DNA of 64,000 nucleotides from an uncultured Spirochaetales bacterium (GCA_949285785.1 CASEAG010000016.1:1-64000), one strand, 5' to 3'. Counted from the first letter of the stretch, positions 1 through 10,014 are shown. The notes: a model not told the origin generated them from the sequence alone. Numbers and translations: made by a program.

Positions 1-210
1 GTTCCGCGATCAACCTTCTCGATTCTCACGGGATACGAGTTCTACGACAGGCTGAAGCGCTCTCTGGGCGAGTGGGACATCACAGGTCTCGAGGAGGACT
101 TCGCCCAGGGCATAACGATCACAGGAAACATCGCCGACGCCCAGAAGGAAGACTTCGAGAAGACCTTCGGCGCCATCACGATGGGACGCTCCTCCCTGCG
201 CTGGCTCTAG
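1..210 (+). CDS. C-terminal fragment of an unrecognised protein
   Basis: An open frame enters from the left edge and stops at TAG (208-210), giving the last 69 residues of a gene whose start lies outside the window. The visible tail is mixed alpha/beta with an acidic middle (GEWDITGLEEDF) and ends in SSLRWL. It has no Cys or His clusters and no membrane segment. I do not recognise the family. Its stop overlaps the stop of the convergent M28 peptidase gene by 4 bases, so the two genes meet tail to tail with no room for a terminator. Confidence 0.55.
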   Translation, partial: VPRSTFSILTGYEFYDRLKRSLGEWDITGLEEDFAQGITITGNIADAQKEDFEKTFGAITMGRSSLRWL

Positions 211-1586
211 CGCAGGCTGAAGCGGCGGCTCTGGTCCTGCAACGCCGGAGCCTTCGCATCCTCCGTATCCTCAAGTGAGCCTGCCCTGCTCTCCACGAAC
301 TTTATGCAGATCGAGACGACCTCCTCCAGTGTATGCTGGTCCAGCTTGTCCAGCGTGTCCTCCTTCGTGTGGATGATGTCGGAGGCGGCACCGGAGAGCG
401 GGATGCCCATGAGCGTCACGGCCTCGAGTCCGGCCCTTGCGGCGCTTGCCGCATCGCTCGCACCGCCCATGAGCGGCAGAGAACCCGTCCTTACCTCGTA
501 GCCCATGCTTCCGGCGACCTGGCACACCTCGCTGGCAAGTGATGAGGAGAGGTCGGCCAGACCGTTGACATCCTTTGTCAGGACCACCAGGTCCGACGAC
601 CTGAGCGGACTGTCGATGTTCAGCACCACGGCATCGCGGCACAGGTCCCGATGGCTCCCGTACCAGGCATTCGAACCGCATAGCCCGCACTCCTCCCCGT
701 CGAACGAGGCGAAGACCAGGCGGGTGTCCTCCAGCCCGTGTCCGCTCTCCTTGCGCCAGTGGAAGTAGCGGGCCAGAGTGCACAGGATGGCGCAGGAGAC
801 GAGGTTGTCTCCGGCGCCGGGGGAGCATTGCCCACCGACCAGGGTGAAGAGCCTCCAGTGAAGCGGAGCCGAGATCGTCAGCAGTGCAAGCAGCACACCC
901 ATGGAAATCGGTGGCAGGTTGAACCTGAGAAGGTCGCCGGAGAAGACCTCGCTGACAAACAGGCTCAACGATGTCATGGTCAGGACGATGAAGTGGACCA
1001 GCGGTGCGTACAATGACAGGAGCATGGCGTTCCTGTCTCCTGGCGGGACGTTCATCATCCGTGCGCTGTCATGATGGGCGCTGAAGACTATCGTATGCCT
1101 GACCTCGCCCTCCGGTTCGATCGTGGCATGGACGTTTGTCATGTCGACCCTTCGCTCAAGAATGCGGCGGGTCGGACGGCACAGGAAGAACACGTTCCAC
1201 AGATAAAGAGACGAGAGAATCGCGACCAGCAGCGCGATGGACGGAAGACCCATCCAGCACAGCATGAGCATGACGGGTGCGCATATCGCGATCAGGCGCA
1301 GGCAGCCCATGTAGCCCCGCTCGTCGCATCGGACGCTCGTGATCACGCAGTCGTCGCTCTGTCCTGCCAGGATGTCGCGGATCATGTGGGCCGCAGTACG
1401 GCTCGAGGCGCTTCCCGCCATCCTCCGGGGGCAGGCGGCCAGGATGTCGCGGCAGTGCTCGAGCGCAAGGGCGGCAAGACGCGAGGCCTTGAGCGTCTCG
1501 ACTCCTTCGATCCGCTTCGCCTTCACATCCACATCGAAAAGGCTTGCATCCTTCTTCTCTTCCTTGCGCTTCCAGGGCATTCTCAT
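207..1586 (-). CDS. M28-family zinc metallopeptidase with internal membrane segments
   Basis: About 459 residues if started at the ATG at 1586; a GTG at 1646 would add 20 residues but has no ribosome site. All M28 di-zinc ligands are visible in order: HHD (~171-173), GAGDN (~260), the catalytic GluGlu of DGEEC (~298), NIDSP (~325) and the last His in IIHTKED (~406). M28 enzymes are aminopeptidases or carboxypeptidases. Unusually, one or two hydrophobic stretches precede the catalytic core (~residues 96-135), and two more lie between the first and second zinc ligands (~190-250). The protein is therefore probably membrane-bound. It diverges from leuS across about 108 bp. Substrate is unknown. 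Confidence 0.85.
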   Translation of the reverse strand: MRMPWKRKEEKKDASLFDVDVKAKRIEGVETLKASRLAALALEHCRDILAACPRRMAGSASSRTAAHMIRDILAGQSDDCVITSVRCDERGYMGCLRLIAICAPVMLMLCWMGLPSIALLVAILSSLYLWNVFFLCRPTRRILERRVDMTNVHATIEPEGEVRHTIVFSAHHDSARMMNVPPGDRNAMLLSLYAPLVHFIVLTMTSLSLFVSEVFSGDLLRFNLPPISMGVLLALLTISAPLHWRLFTLVGGQCSPGAGDNLVSCAILCTLARYFHWRKESGHGLEDTRLVFASFDGEECGLCGSNAWYGSHRDLCRDAVVLNIDSPLRSSDLVVLTKDVNGLADLSSSLASEVCQVAGSMGYEVRTGSLPLMGGASDAASAARAGLEAVTLMGIPLSGAASDIIHTKEDTLDKLDQHTLEEVVSICIKFVESRAGSLEDTEDAKAPALQDQSRRFSLR

Positions 1587-1694
1587 CGCTGGAAATGTTA
1601 ATGGAAAAGAGGCCGTCTGGCAAATGCGACGGGGCCTGTACGCCACTACGTGGCGCCTTGAACAGAGCCATGGCGATGGTTATGATATGTTGCC

Positions 1695-4211
1695 ATGAGC
1701 AAGTACCCGTTCACCGACATAGAGAAGAAATGGCAGCGATACTGGGAGGAGCACGACACCTTCCACGTCACCGAGGATCCCTCCTACCCGAAGGACAGGA
1801 GGCTGTACGTCCTCGACATGTTCCCCTACCCGTCGGGTGCCGGACTCCATGTCGGCCACCCGGAGGGCTACACCGCCACCGACATATTCTCGCGCTTCTA
1901 CAGGATGCGCGGCTACAACGTGCTTCATCCGATGGGATTCGACTCCTTCGGCCTTCCCGCCGAGAACTACGCCATCAAGACGGGCACGCACCCCAGGGTG
2001 ACCACCAGGAAGAACATCGAGAACTTCACCCGCCAGATAAAGAGCCTTGGCATGTGCTACGACTGGGACCGCGAGATCAGCACCTGCGAGGAGGACTACT
2101 ACCACTGGACGCAGTGGATCTTCCTCCAGCTCTACAAGAAGGGTCTCGCCTACGAGGCGCACACCCCGATCAACTGGTGTCCCTCCTGCAAGACGGGACT
2201 TGCCAACGAGGAGGTCAAGGAAGGCATGTGCGAGCGCTGCGGCACCCCCGTCGAGCGCAAGAACATCAGGCAGTGGATGCTGAAGATAACCGCCTATGCC
2301 GACGAGCTGCTCAAGGGTCTGGATGAACTCGACTGGCCCGAATCGGTCAAGCTGATGCAGCGCAACTGGATCGGCAGGAGCGAAGGCGCCGCGGTCTTCT
2401 TCGACCTGGAGGGCATGGACGAAAAGCTGGAGGTATACACCACCCGCTGTGACACGCTCTTCGGCGCCACCTACATGGTCATAGCCCCGGAGCACCCCCT
2501 TGTGGGCAAGCTGACCACGAGCGGCCAGAAGGCCGCCGTGGAGGAGTACGTCAGGCAGGCCAGCCACAAGAGCGACCTTGACAGAACCGACCTTGCAAAG
2601 GAGAAGACCGGCGTCTTCTCCGGCAGCTACGCCATCAACCCGGTCAACGGCAAGAGGATCCCCATCTGGATCGCCGACTACGTCCTGATCAGCTACGGCA
2701 CCGGCGCAATCATGGCCGTGCCCGCCCACGACACGAGGGACTGGGAGTTCGCCAAGAAGTTCGACCTTCCGATCGTCGAGGTCCTGAAAGGGGACGTGGA
2801 CGTGCAGACACAGGCCTGGACGGAGGACGGCATCCACATCAACTCCGGCTTCCTGGACGGTCTGGACAAGGCGGAGGCCATACAGAGGATGCTCTCCTTC
2901 CTCGAGGAGCACAAGTGCGGCCACAAGGCCGTCAACTACAAGCTGCGCGACTGGGTCTTCTCCCGCCAGCGCTACTGGGGAGAGCCCATCCCCCTGGTGC
3001 ACTGCGAGCACTGCGGCACGGTCCCCGTGCCCGAGGACCAGCTTCCCCTCACCCTGCCCGAGGTCACGAAGTACGAGCCGTCGGGAACCGGCGAGAGCCC
3101 GCTGGTGAACATCCCCGAGTGGGTGGACACCACCTGCCCCGTATGCGGCCGCCCGGCCAAGAGGGAGACGAACACGATGCCCCAGTGGGCCGGATCCTGC
3201 TGGTACTACCTCCGATACATCGACCCGAAGAACGACAAGGCGTTCGTCGATCCGGATAAGGAGAAGTACTGGATGCCGGTGGACCTCTACATCGGAGGTG
3301 CGGAGCATGCCGTCCTCCATCTGCTGTATGCCCGCTTCTGGCACCATGTCCTGTACGACCTGGGCCTGGTCTCGACGAAGGAGCCCTTCCACAAGCTGGT
3401 AAACCAGGGCATGATCACATCCTTCGCCTACAAGAAGAGCAACGGCGTGGTCATCGCCACCGACAAGGTGGAGGAGACGGCGAACGGGAAGTTCGTGGAG
3501 AAGGAGACGGGGGAGCCGGTCGAGCAGGTCGTGACCAAGATGTCGAAGAGCCTGAAGAACGTCATCAACCCCGACAACGTCATCCGCGACTACGGTGCTG
3601 ACACGATGAGGGTGTACGAGATGTTCATGGGACCGCTGACGATGTCCAAGCCGTGGTCCACACAGGGCACGATCGGCGTCTACCGCTTCCTCGACAGGAT
3701 CTGGCGCATCGCGAGCGAGAAGAGGATCGAGGACGTCGCCATCCCCGGCGAGCTGGAGAAGCTGGTGCACAAGACGGTCAGGAAGGTCACCATCGACACC
3801 GAGACGCTGAACTTCAACACCGCGATCAGCCAGATGATGGTGCTGGTCAACGAGCTCAACAGGCTGGAGGTCATCCCGAAGTCCGTCATGGAGACGCTCG
3901 CCCTGCTCCTGTCGCCGTACGCCCCGCATCTTGCAGAGGAGATGTGGGAGATGCTCGGCCACGAGCCCAGCATCGCAAACGAGAGCTGGCCGACCTGGGA
4001 CGATGCCCTCTGTGCAGAGGACACGATCGAGATGGTCGTGCAGGTCAACGGCAAGCTCCGCGCCAGGATTCCGATGCCGGCTGCGGCCTCGAAGGAGGAG
4101 ATGCTGGAGGTGGCGAAGAAGGACGCCAAGATCGTCCCCTACCTCGACGGAAAGACACTGGTCAAGGAGATCGTCGTACCTGGCAAGCTCGTAAACCTGG
4201 TCGTGAAATAG
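1695..4211 (+). CDS. leuS: Leucyl-tRNA synthetase
   Basis: 838 residues, normal for bacterial class Ia LeuRS, which charges tRNA-Leu in the cytosol. The class I signature HVGH is at residues 52-55 within [16 protein letters not shown]. The KMSKS loop is at about 615-619. Between them is the CP1 editing domain with a [12 protein letters not shown] segment and Cys-rich zinc-type motifs (CPSC...CERCG and CEHCG...CPVCG). The C-terminal anticodon-binding and add-on domain ends in LVNLVVK. The gene is monocistronic between the divergent M28 peptidase and a strong terminator shared with the convergent sdaA. No T-box leader is seen in the short upstream gap. Confidence 0.98.
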   Translation: MSKYPFTDIEKKWQRYWEEHDTFHVTEDPSYPKDRRLYVLDMFPYPSGAGLHVGHPEGYTATDIFSRFYRMRGYNVLHPMGFDSFGLPAENYAIKTGTHPRVTTRKNIENFTRQIKSLGMCYDWDREISTCEEDYYHWTQWIFLQLYKKGLAYEAHTPINWCPSCKTGLANEEVKEGMCERCGTPVERKNIRQWMLKITAYADELLKGLDELDWPESVKLMQRNWIGRSEGAAVFFDLEGMDEKLEVYTTRCDTLFGATYMVIAPEHPLVGKLTTSGQKAAVEEYVRQASHKSDLDRTDLAKEKTGVFSGSYAINPVNGKRIPIWIADYVLISYGTGAIMAVPAHDTRDWEFAKKFDLPIVEVLKGDVDVQTQAWTEDGIHINSGFLDGLDKAEAIQRMLSFLEEHKCGHKAVNYKLRDWVFSRQRYWGEPIPLVHCEHCGTVPVPEDQLPLTLPEVTKYEPSGTGESPLVNIPEWVDTTCPVCGRPAKRETNTMPQWAGSCWYYLRYIDPKNDKAFVDPDKEKYWMPVDLYIGGAEHAVLHLLYARFWHHVLYDLGLVSTKEPFHKLVNQGMITSFAYKKSNGVVIATDKVEETANGKFVEKETGEPVEQVVTKMSKSLKNVINPDNVIRDYGADTMRVYEMFMGPLTMSKPWSTQGTIGVYRFLDRIWRIASEKRIEDVAIPGELEKLVHKTVRKVTIDTETLNFNTAISQMMVLVNELNRLEVIPKSVMETLALLLSPYAPHLAEEMWEMLGHEPSIANESWPTWDDALCAEDTIEMVVQVNGKLRARIPMPAAASKEEMLEVAKKDAKIVPYLDGKTLVKEIVVPGKLVNLVVK

Positions 4212-4236
4212 TCGTACAGGATACCGACGAACGTCA

Positions 4237-4272
4237 AAAGAGGCCCGCGCCACACTGGTTGCGGGCCTTTTC
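4237..4272. terminator. Bidirectional terminator leuS/sdaA
   Basis: Stem AGGCCCGC (4241-4248) pairs with GCGGGCCT (4261-4268), 12-nt loop. It is flanked by AAAAG on the left and CTTTTC on the right, so it serves both convergent genes. Confidence 0.85.
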
Positions 4273-5481
4273 CTATCTGATGAGGGCGAGGCCTCCCATG
4301 CTGGTCTCTCGGTACAGGCTGGGCAGTGCCTGGCCGGTCTCCATCATGACCTCCACCGCGGCGTCGAAGGACACCTTGTGCCGCCCGTCGCTCATGAGGG
4401 CGTACAGGGCATGGTCCAACGCCCTCATGCTGGCAAGCGCGTTGCGCTCGATGCACGGTATCTGCACAAGCCCCTTCATCGGGTCGCAGGTCAGTCCCAG
4501 ATGATGCTCCAGGCCCATCTCAGCCGCGTACTCTATCTGGTAGATGCTCCCGCCCAGGAGCTGGGCTGCGGCGCCTCCGGCCATGGCGCAGGCCACACCG
4601 ACCTCGCCCTGACAGCCGACCTCTGCACCAGAGATCGAACCGTTGGTCTTCACTATGTTGCCGATCATGCCGGCGGTCAGAAGAGCCCTGATCACACGTA
4701 TCTCGGCCAGGTCGTTCTCCTTCATCAGGTAGTACAGCACCGCGGGAAGGACTCCGCAGCTGCCACAGGTCGGGGCCGTCACGATCTCGCCGCCTCCGGC
4801 GTTCTCCTCGCTGACCGCGAGGGCGTATGCGATGGGAAGCGCATTGCCACCGATGGAACCGCTGAAGTCGCGGGCCTTGGCGTAGTACTGGGCGGCCTTC
4901 CTCTGGAGCTTGAGTCCTCCCGGAAGCACGCCCTCGTTGTTCAGGCCGCGCTGTATGGCGACCTTCATCGTCTGCCAGACCTCGGTGATGTAGTCTACGA
5001 TCCCCTCCCCCTCGACCTCCAGCACGACCTCCCAGATCTGCAGTCCTTCGCTGCTGCAGTACTGCAGGAGCTTCGCGAAGGAGCCGCACCTGTCGGCCGG
5101 GTATACATCCATGGGGCTGAGGTCGTTGTCCTCCTCGGTGACGATGCGCCCTCCACCTGTCGAATAGTAGGTCTTCGATGCCATCTCGACGCCGTTGTCG
5201 TCCAAACCGCGGATCGTGATCGCATTGGGATGGAAAGGCTTGAACTCGTCGGGGAACCAGCGTATCTCGACGCTCCTGTTGAACTTGTGGGCCGCCTCCC
5301 TGATCGCCTTGTCGGTCAGGTGACCCTTCCCGGTGGCGGCGAGGGAGCCGTACAGCTCGGCGACGTAGCTAGCGCACTCCCCATGACGCGAGCAGAAGCG
5401 CTCCATGGCGGCACGGGGCCCCATTGTATGCGATGACGACGGCCCATAGCCGATCCTGTAAAGCTCTCTGAGCGACTCCAT
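4273..5481 (-). CDS. sdaA: L-serine ammonia-lyase, iron-sulfur type, single chain
   Basis: 402 residues. Deaminates L-serine to pyruvate and ammonia in the cytosol. The N-terminal part carries the beta-domain signature GPSSSHTMGPRAA (about 13-25). The C-terminal alpha part carries the Cys motifs that hold the 4Fe-4S cluster: PTCGSCGVLPA and TCDPMKG...IPCIERNA. Both halves sit on one polypeptide, as in the SdaA type rather than the split SdaAA/SdaAB type. The ATG follows the stop of the upstream lipoprotein gene by 3 nt, so the two are probably co-transcribed and translationally coupled. It ends at the terminator shared with leuS. Oxygen-labile Fe-S lyases of this type suit an anaerobic amino-acid fermenter. 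Confidence 0.95.
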   Translation of the reverse strand: MESLRELYRIGYGPSSSHTMGPRAAMERFCSRHGECASYVAELYGSLAATGKGHLTDKAIREAAHKFNRSVEIRWFPDEFKPFHPNAITIRGLDDNGVEMASKTYYSTGGGRIVTEEDNDLSPMDVYPADRCGSFAKLLQYCSSEGLQIWEVVLEVEGEGIVDYITEVWQTMKVAIQRGLNNEGVLPGGLKLQRKAAQYYAKARDFSGSIGGNALPIAYALAVSEENAGGGEIVTAPTCGSCGVLPAVLYYLMKENDLAEIRVIRALLTAGMIGNIVKTNGSISGAEVGCQGEVGVACAMAGGAAAQLLGGSIYQIEYAAEMGLEHHLGLTCDPMKGLVQIPCIERNALASMRALDHALYALMSDGRHKVSFDAAVEVMMETGQALPSLYRETSMGGLALIR

Positions 5482-5484
5482 TCC

Positions 5485-6198
5485 CTACCAGCCTGACAAT
5501 CTGTAGTCATAGTAGCTGTTTTTGCCATCCGGATAAAGTGCGACCACATGGACCAGGTCCTTTGCGTTGTTGTAGAAGCGGTGGATACCGGCCCTGAGGC
5601 GTACAGTGATGCTCTGCCCATGCTCCACGTCGAAGTGGGGGCCTTCGTCGACCTCCGCGAGATAGCGACCCGCGGGCAGGTCGTCCATGACCACGTCGAA
5701 GGTCTTCGCCCTGGGGATCCTTCCATCTCCCAGGCTGCCGTCCAGGAACGCGTTGTAGAGCGCATCCTCGTCGAAGTCATCGTCGATGAGCTTCTCGAGG
5801 GCATGGAAGGAGAGCGAGTCGACGAGGGCGGGATTGTACGACACGACATCAAGCAGGACGTCCGCTACACGCCCATCCTCGAACGACAGGGCCAGGGCGT
5901 CGCCATCGCCCGGCTCGTAGACGCCTCCCATCGGACAGAGGCTGTCCAGAGGGTATGCGGCGAAGACGCATGTGCGTCCGCTCCGGATGCGGATGTCTAC
6001 CTGTCTGACGGTCTTGGCGATGGTCTTCCTGTACACGCCCGTGCCATCGTACCAGACAAGGGTGTACCACATGGGCTCCCCTTCCCGCCATTCCCACAGG
6101 TGGACGTCCGCAAGACGGACCTGTATGGTACGGCTCGGCTGGTAGGAGCACGAGACGGCAAGGACGAGGGATAGGGACATGATCATGACAAGCTTCAT
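5485..6198 (-). CDS. Putative lipoprotein of unknown function
   Basis: 237 residues from the ATG at 6198. The first residues form a lipoprotein signal: basic start MKLVM, hydrophobic core, then a lipobox-like LAVSC at about residues 14-18, so the mature protein should start at Cys18 and be membrane-anchored. The mature region is soluble, rich in Asp and beta-strand-like segments, and has no motif I recognise. An alternative ATG 9 bases upstream gives the same signal. It is the first gene of a probable two-gene unit with sdaA (3-nt gap); no functional link to serine catabolism is evident. Confidence 0.7.
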   Translation of the reverse strand: MKLVMIMSLSLVLAVSCSYQPSRTIQVRLADVHLWEWREGEPMWYTLVWYDGTGVYRKTIAKTVRQVDIRIRSGRTCVFAAYPLDSLCPMGGVYEPGDGDALALSFEDGRVADVLLDVVSYNPALVDSLSFHALEKLIDDDFDEDALYNAFLDGSLGDGRIPRAKTFDVVMDDLPAGRYLAEVDEGPHFDVEHGQSITVRLRAGIHRFYNNAKDLVHVVALYPDGKNSYYDYRLSGW

Positions 6199-6231
6199 GC
6201 CATGCATATACGGGAATGCGGGATTATGTCC

Positions 6232-6262
6232 AAAAAAGGAAGGGAGCGGTCCCCCGCTCCCC
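6232..6262 (-). terminator. Terminator after the aroF-pheA fusion
   Basis: Perfect stem GGGAGCGG (6242-6249) with CCGCTCCC (6254-6261). On the minus strand it is followed by six T (6232-6237). Confidence 0.85.
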
Positions 6263-6273
6263 TCTGGTGTCCG

Positions 6274-8193
6274 TCAGTGTGCGCTCCTGTATTCGCCCAG
6301 GACGACCAGACTGCTGGTCTGGTCCCTGAGCTCCGCCAGGGCCTTCTCGAGATCCTCCTGGCTGTGCAGCTCCAGCTCGGCGAAGAAGAAGTACTCCCAG
6401 GGCTTTCCGGCGATCGGCCGCGACTCGAGCTTCTTCATGTTCAGGCCGTACCGCTTGAGCACCTCGAGTGCGTCGAACAGCGCTCCCGGCTTGTCCGATA
6501 CGGTGAAGGAGACGGCGACGCGGTCCGGGGTGTTGGACGACCGGAATACGGCAGCGTTCTCCTCGCGGGAGAGCACGAAGAACCGCGTGTAGTTCCTCGG
6601 ATTGGTCTCGATGCCCTGTCTGAGGACCTCCATGTCGTTGTAGACGGCCGCAGGGGACCCCGCGATGGCGGCGATGGACATGTCTCCCGTCTGCTTCACG
6701 TACGAGACTGCGCCTGCGGTGTCGAAGAACGGTATCGCCTCGGCCTGGGGAAGTTCGCGCTCCAGGAACCCGCGGCACTGTGCAAGCCCCTGGGGATGGG
6801 AGTAGACCTTCCTGATGTCCTCCATCCTGGTGCCCGGGTTGACGATGAGGTTGTGTATGATGCGCACCTGCACCTCACCTACTATCGTGATGTTCGGATA
6901 GCGCGTCAGCAGGTCTATGTTGTCCACGATCGTGCCGCCCAGGGTGTTCTCTATTGGAAGCACAGCGTACTTCACAAGCCCCTTGTTCAACGCCTCGAAC
7001 GAGTCGTGGAACGTCTTGCAGGGCATGACCTTCACATCCTCGTCGAAGACGCGGCGCACGGCCAGCTCGCTGAACGCGCCCCTCTCGCCCTGGAAGGCCA
7101 CGACGAGATCTCCTCCGGAGGATGCGGTGTCCGCCTGGGCGCTCTCGTCCTTCATGTTCGCCGGGATGATCCTCGGCACGCTCTCCAGCGACTTGCCAAC
7201 CACAGGACAAAGGGCCTGCACATCGCGCACCAGCTTCTCGAACTGCTCGGGAAGCAGGGACTGCGGGCCGTCGGAGAGGGCCTTGTCCGGATGGTTGTGC
7301 ACCTCGACGATTAGACCGGATGCGCCGGCGGCGACAAGGGCCAGGCCCATGGGCGCCACCAGGTCCCTCATGCCGGTCGCGTGCGACGGGTCGCCGATGA
7401 CGGGAAGATGGGTGAGCTTCTGCACCACGGGGACGGCGGAGCAGTCCAGCGTGTTGCGCGTCGCCTTCTCGTATGTCCTGATGCCGCGTTCGCACAGCAC
7501 GACCTGGTCAGTGCCGTTGGCCATGAGGTATTCGGCGGCCATCAGCCATTCCTCGATGGTTGCGGCAAGCCCCCTCTTGAGGAGCACGGGCATTCCCGTC
7601 TTGCCAACCTCCTTGAGAAGCTCGAAGTTCTGCATGTTGCGCGCCCCGATCTGGAACATGTCGATGTAGTCGGCCATCATCGCGACATCGCGAGGGGAGA
7701 CGACCTCGGTGGTGACGGGCATGCCGAATTCATCACCTGCCTTGCGCAGATACTTCAGGCCCTCCTCTCCGAGACCCTGGAATGAATACGGACTGGTGCG
7801 GGGCTTGAAGGCGCCGCCACGCAGGATGACGGCTCCCGCCTCCCTGACCAGAGATGCGATCTCCATGATCTGCCTTTCGCTCTCGACCGCACAGGGGCCG
7901 GCCATCATCACGACGCGGTTGCCGCCTATCTTCACGCCGCCCACGGTGACGATCGTGTCCTCCTTCTTCAGCTCGCGCGAAGCCAGCTTGTAGGGTTTGG
8001 AGATCGGCACGACCGAGGCCACGCCGTCCATCAGCTCGATCTGGCGCGGATCCATGCGGTTGACGCCCACGGCGCCGAGGACGGTGTCCTCCTTGCCCTT
8101 TATCTCCCTGACGATCAGGCCATTGGTCTTTAGAAGAGTCTTTATGTCATCCTTCTGCTTGGGGGTTATATCCTGTCTGAGAACGATTATCAT
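6274..8193 (-). CDS. aroF-pheA: Fused DAHP synthase / prephenate dehydratase with ACT domain
   Basis: 639 residues joining the first enzyme of the shikimate pathway to a late step of phenylalanine synthesis. Residues 1-70 form a small ferredoxin-like N-domain. Residues ~90-340 are a type I-beta DAHP synthase barrel (GPCAVES at 99-105, then RGGAFKPRTSPYSFQG and IGARNMQN). Residues ~363-540 are prephenate dehydratase (FQGERGAFSE, PIENTLGGTI, and the catalytic NYTRF at 534-538). Residues ~557-639 are an ACT domain with GALFDAL and the Phe-binding ESRP motif (590-593). No chorismate mutase segment is present in the ~20-residue linker. It is monocistronic, divergent from nth across about 60 bp, with its own terminator. 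The ACT domain predicts feedback inhibition by phenylalanine, possibly of both activities. Confidence 0.93.
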   Translation of the reverse strand: MIIVLRQDITPKQKDDIKTLLKTNGLIVREIKGKEDTVLGAVGVNRMDPRQIELMDGVASVVPISKPYKLASRELKKEDTIVTVGGVKIGGNRVVMMAGPCAVESERQIMEIASLVREAGAVILRGGAFKPRTSPYSFQGLGEEGLKYLRKAGDEFGMPVTTEVVSPRDVAMMADYIDMFQIGARNMQNFELLKEVGKTGMPVLLKRGLAATIEEWLMAAEYLMANGTDQVVLCERGIRTYEKATRNTLDCSAVPVVQKLTHLPVIGDPSHATGMRDLVAPMGLALVAAGASGLIVEVHNHPDKALSDGPQSLLPEQFEKLVRDVQALCPVVGKSLESVPRIIPANMKDESAQADTASSGGDLVVAFQGERGAFSELAVRRVFDEDVKVMPCKTFHDSFEALNKGLVKYAVLPIENTLGGTIVDNIDLLTRYPNITIVGEVQVRIIHNLIVNPGTRMEDIRKVYSHPQGLAQCRGFLERELPQAEAIPFFDTAGAVSYVKQTGDMSIAAIAGSPAAVYNDMEVLRQGIETNPRNYTRFFVLSREENAAVFRSSNTPDRVAVSFTVSDKPGALFDALEVLKRYGLNMKKLESRPIAGKPWEYFFFAELELHSQEDLEKALAELRDQTSSLVVLGEYRSAH

Positions 8194-8252
8194 GGTGCAA
8201 TGCTAGTTTGAAGCGCTGTTTTTTTCAATGGATTTCTGATAAGCATGATCAT

Positions 8253-8918
8253 ATGGACGAAAAGTACTGGGACAGGATATTCGAGGAGTTCTCCGCCGAA
8301 GTCGACAGGAGTCCGAAGAGGCTGCCATCCGTCAGCATCGTGGCATCGCAGGTGCACAGCGACCCCTATGCCGTCCTCGTCAGCACGATCCTCTCGCTGA
8401 GGACGAAGGACGAGGTCACCCTGGCCGCATCGAAGAGGCTCCTGGAGATCGCCCCTGACATAAGGAGTCTGGATGCCCTGGACGAGGAGACGATCCAGAG
8501 AGCCATCTACCCTGCCGGCTTCTACAAGAGGAAGGCCGGTCAGCTCAAGGCGATCGCCCGCGCCATCATAGAGCGTTTCGACGGACAGGTGCCTTCTTCT
8601 GCCGAAAGGCTCATGTCCCTTCCCGGCGTCGGCATCAAGACGGCGAACCTTACGTTGAACCTGGGCTTCGGGATTCCAGCCATCTGCGTGGACTGCCATG
8701 TACACCAGATCGCCAACCGCATGGGCTGGATAAGCACGAAGACGCCCGAGGAGAGCGTGAAGGCGCTCGAGGCCATCATGCCCAAGCGCTTCTGGATAGG
8801 TCTCAACGAGCTTCTGGTCTCGTACGGACAGACCATATGCCTGTCCGTCTCCCCGCTGTGCTCCAGATGCCCCGAGAACGGAAGCTGTCCCAAGGTCGGT
8901 GTCGTCCGGCACCGCTGA
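8253..8918 (+). CDS. nth: Endonuclease III (DNA glycosylase/AP lyase)
   Basis: 221 residues from the ATG at 8253; an in-frame ATG 45 bases upstream gives an extension unlike the family. Base-excision repair enzyme that removes oxidised pyrimidines and nicks abasic sites. The helix-hairpin-helix LPGVGIKTAN holds the catalytic Lys, and the catalytic Asp is in VDCHVHQIANR. The C-terminal 4Fe-4S loop has the exact spacing C-x6-C-x2-C-x5-C. It is probably co-transcribed with the S66 peptidase gene 26 nt downstream. Confidence 0.96.
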   Translation: MDEKYWDRIFEEFSAEVDRSPKRLPSVSIVASQVHSDPYAVLVSTILSLRTKDEVTLAASKRLLEIAPDIRSLDALDEETIQRAIYPAGFYKRKAGQLKAIARAIIERFDGQVPSSAERLMSLPGVGIKTANLTLNLGFGIPAICVDCHVHQIANRMGWISTKTPEESVKALEAIMPKRFWIGLNELLVSYGQTICLSVSPLCSRCPENGSCPKVGVVRHR

Positions 8919-8944
8919 CAGACCGAATGAATTGGAGGTGAATC

Positions 8945-9949
8945 ATGATTGCTCCCAAGCTGAAGAAGGGGGACGCCATCGGGGTGTTCTCTCCATCGTC
9001 GCCCGCGACGGCCACGGCCAGGGTGCGTTACGAGCGCGGCAAGGCATACCTCGAATCGGAAGGCTACAGGATCGTCGAAGGGTGCCTCACTGGGCGGAGG
9101 GACTTCTACCGCTCGGGCTCCATCGCACAGAGGGCCGAGGAGCTCAACGCCCTGATCAGGAACCCTGATGTGCGCTGCATCATGTCGTCGATCGGAGGCA
9201 TGAACTCCAACTCACTGCTTCCATACATCGACTACGAGGCCCTTGCGAAGGACCCGAAGATCGTCATCGGCTACTCCGACGTGACGGCGATTCTCTTCGC
9301 CATATACGCCAGGACGGGGCTGGTCACCTATTACGGACCAGCCGTCGTGGCCTCGTTCGGCGAACTGCCGCCTTTCGTCGACGAGACGTTCGGCTACTTC
9401 GAATCCATCGTGTCGGAGAAGGCATCCTTCCCGCACGTCCTGCCCACACCGGATGCGTGGACGGACGAATTCCTCGACTGGGAGACACAGGACAGGGCGA
9501 AGAGGCCTGTCGCGAACGCTCTCGTCACGGTATGCGGCGGCAGGGCGGAAGGCAGACTGGTCGCAGGAAACCTCAACACGATGGAAGGCTTCTGGGGTTC
9601 CATGTACTTCCCCGCGATACGGAAAGGCGACATCCTGATGATCGAGGACTCCATGAAGGACGCCTCGACAATCGAGCGCAGCTTTGCCATGCTGAAGCTG
9701 AACGGGGTCTTCGAGCGCATCGGAGGTCTCGTGCTGGGCAAGCACGAGAAGTTCGACGACCAGGGAAGCGGCCGCATGCCCTACGACATCCTCATGGAGG
9801 TCATGGGGGATGTGGACTTCCCTGTGCTTGCACAGTTCGACTGCTGCCACACCCACCCGATGCTGACGCTCCCCATCGGCTGCCGGGCCGGATTGGATGC
9901 GACTGCGCAGAGGCTGACCATCCTCAGGGAGGACGACGAGGGCATCTGA
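8945..9949 (+). CDS. S66-family LD-carboxypeptidase / MccF-like serine peptidase
   Basis: 334 residues. The nucleophile Ser is in GYSDVTAI, followed by the Glu in MIEDSMKDAS and the His in CCHTHPM, the Ser-Glu-His triad of S66. The family contains LdcA, which trims the terminal D-Ala from murein tetrapeptides during recycling, and MccF, which inactivates microcin C. There is no signal peptide, consistent with a cytoplasmic enzyme. A strong ribosome site (GGAGGTG) fixes the ATG. Overall layout, including the SSIGGMNSNSLLPY segment, looks closer to the MccF-like branch, but I cannot separate the two without alignment. Confidence 0.85.
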   Translation: MIAPKLKKGDAIGVFSPSSPATATARVRYERGKAYLESEGYRIVEGCLTGRRDFYRSGSIAQRAEELNALIRNPDVRCIMSSIGGMNSNSLLPYIDYEALAKDPKIVIGYSDVTAILFAIYARTGLVTYYGPAVVASFGELPPFVDETFGYFESIVSEKASFPHVLPTPDAWTDEFLDWETQDRAKRPVANALVTVCGGRAEGRLVAGNLNTMEGFWGSMYFPAIRKGDILMIEDSMKDASTIERSFAMLKLNGVFERIGGLVLGKHEKFDDQGSGRMPYDILMEVMGDVDFPVLAQFDCCHTHPMLTLPIGCRAGLDATAQRLTILREDDEGI

Positions 9950-10014
9950 CGAACGCCATCGGCCCACTTGCACAAAGCACTGTTTTACATTAAGCTAGCC
10001 GGTGTTTCATCACT

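Noticed and set aside
1680-4253. 857-codon open frame on the minus strand opposite leuS
   Set aside because: It is the antisense shadow of a GC-rich gene: repetitive LxxL/DDL composition, no domain, while leuS is unmistakable.
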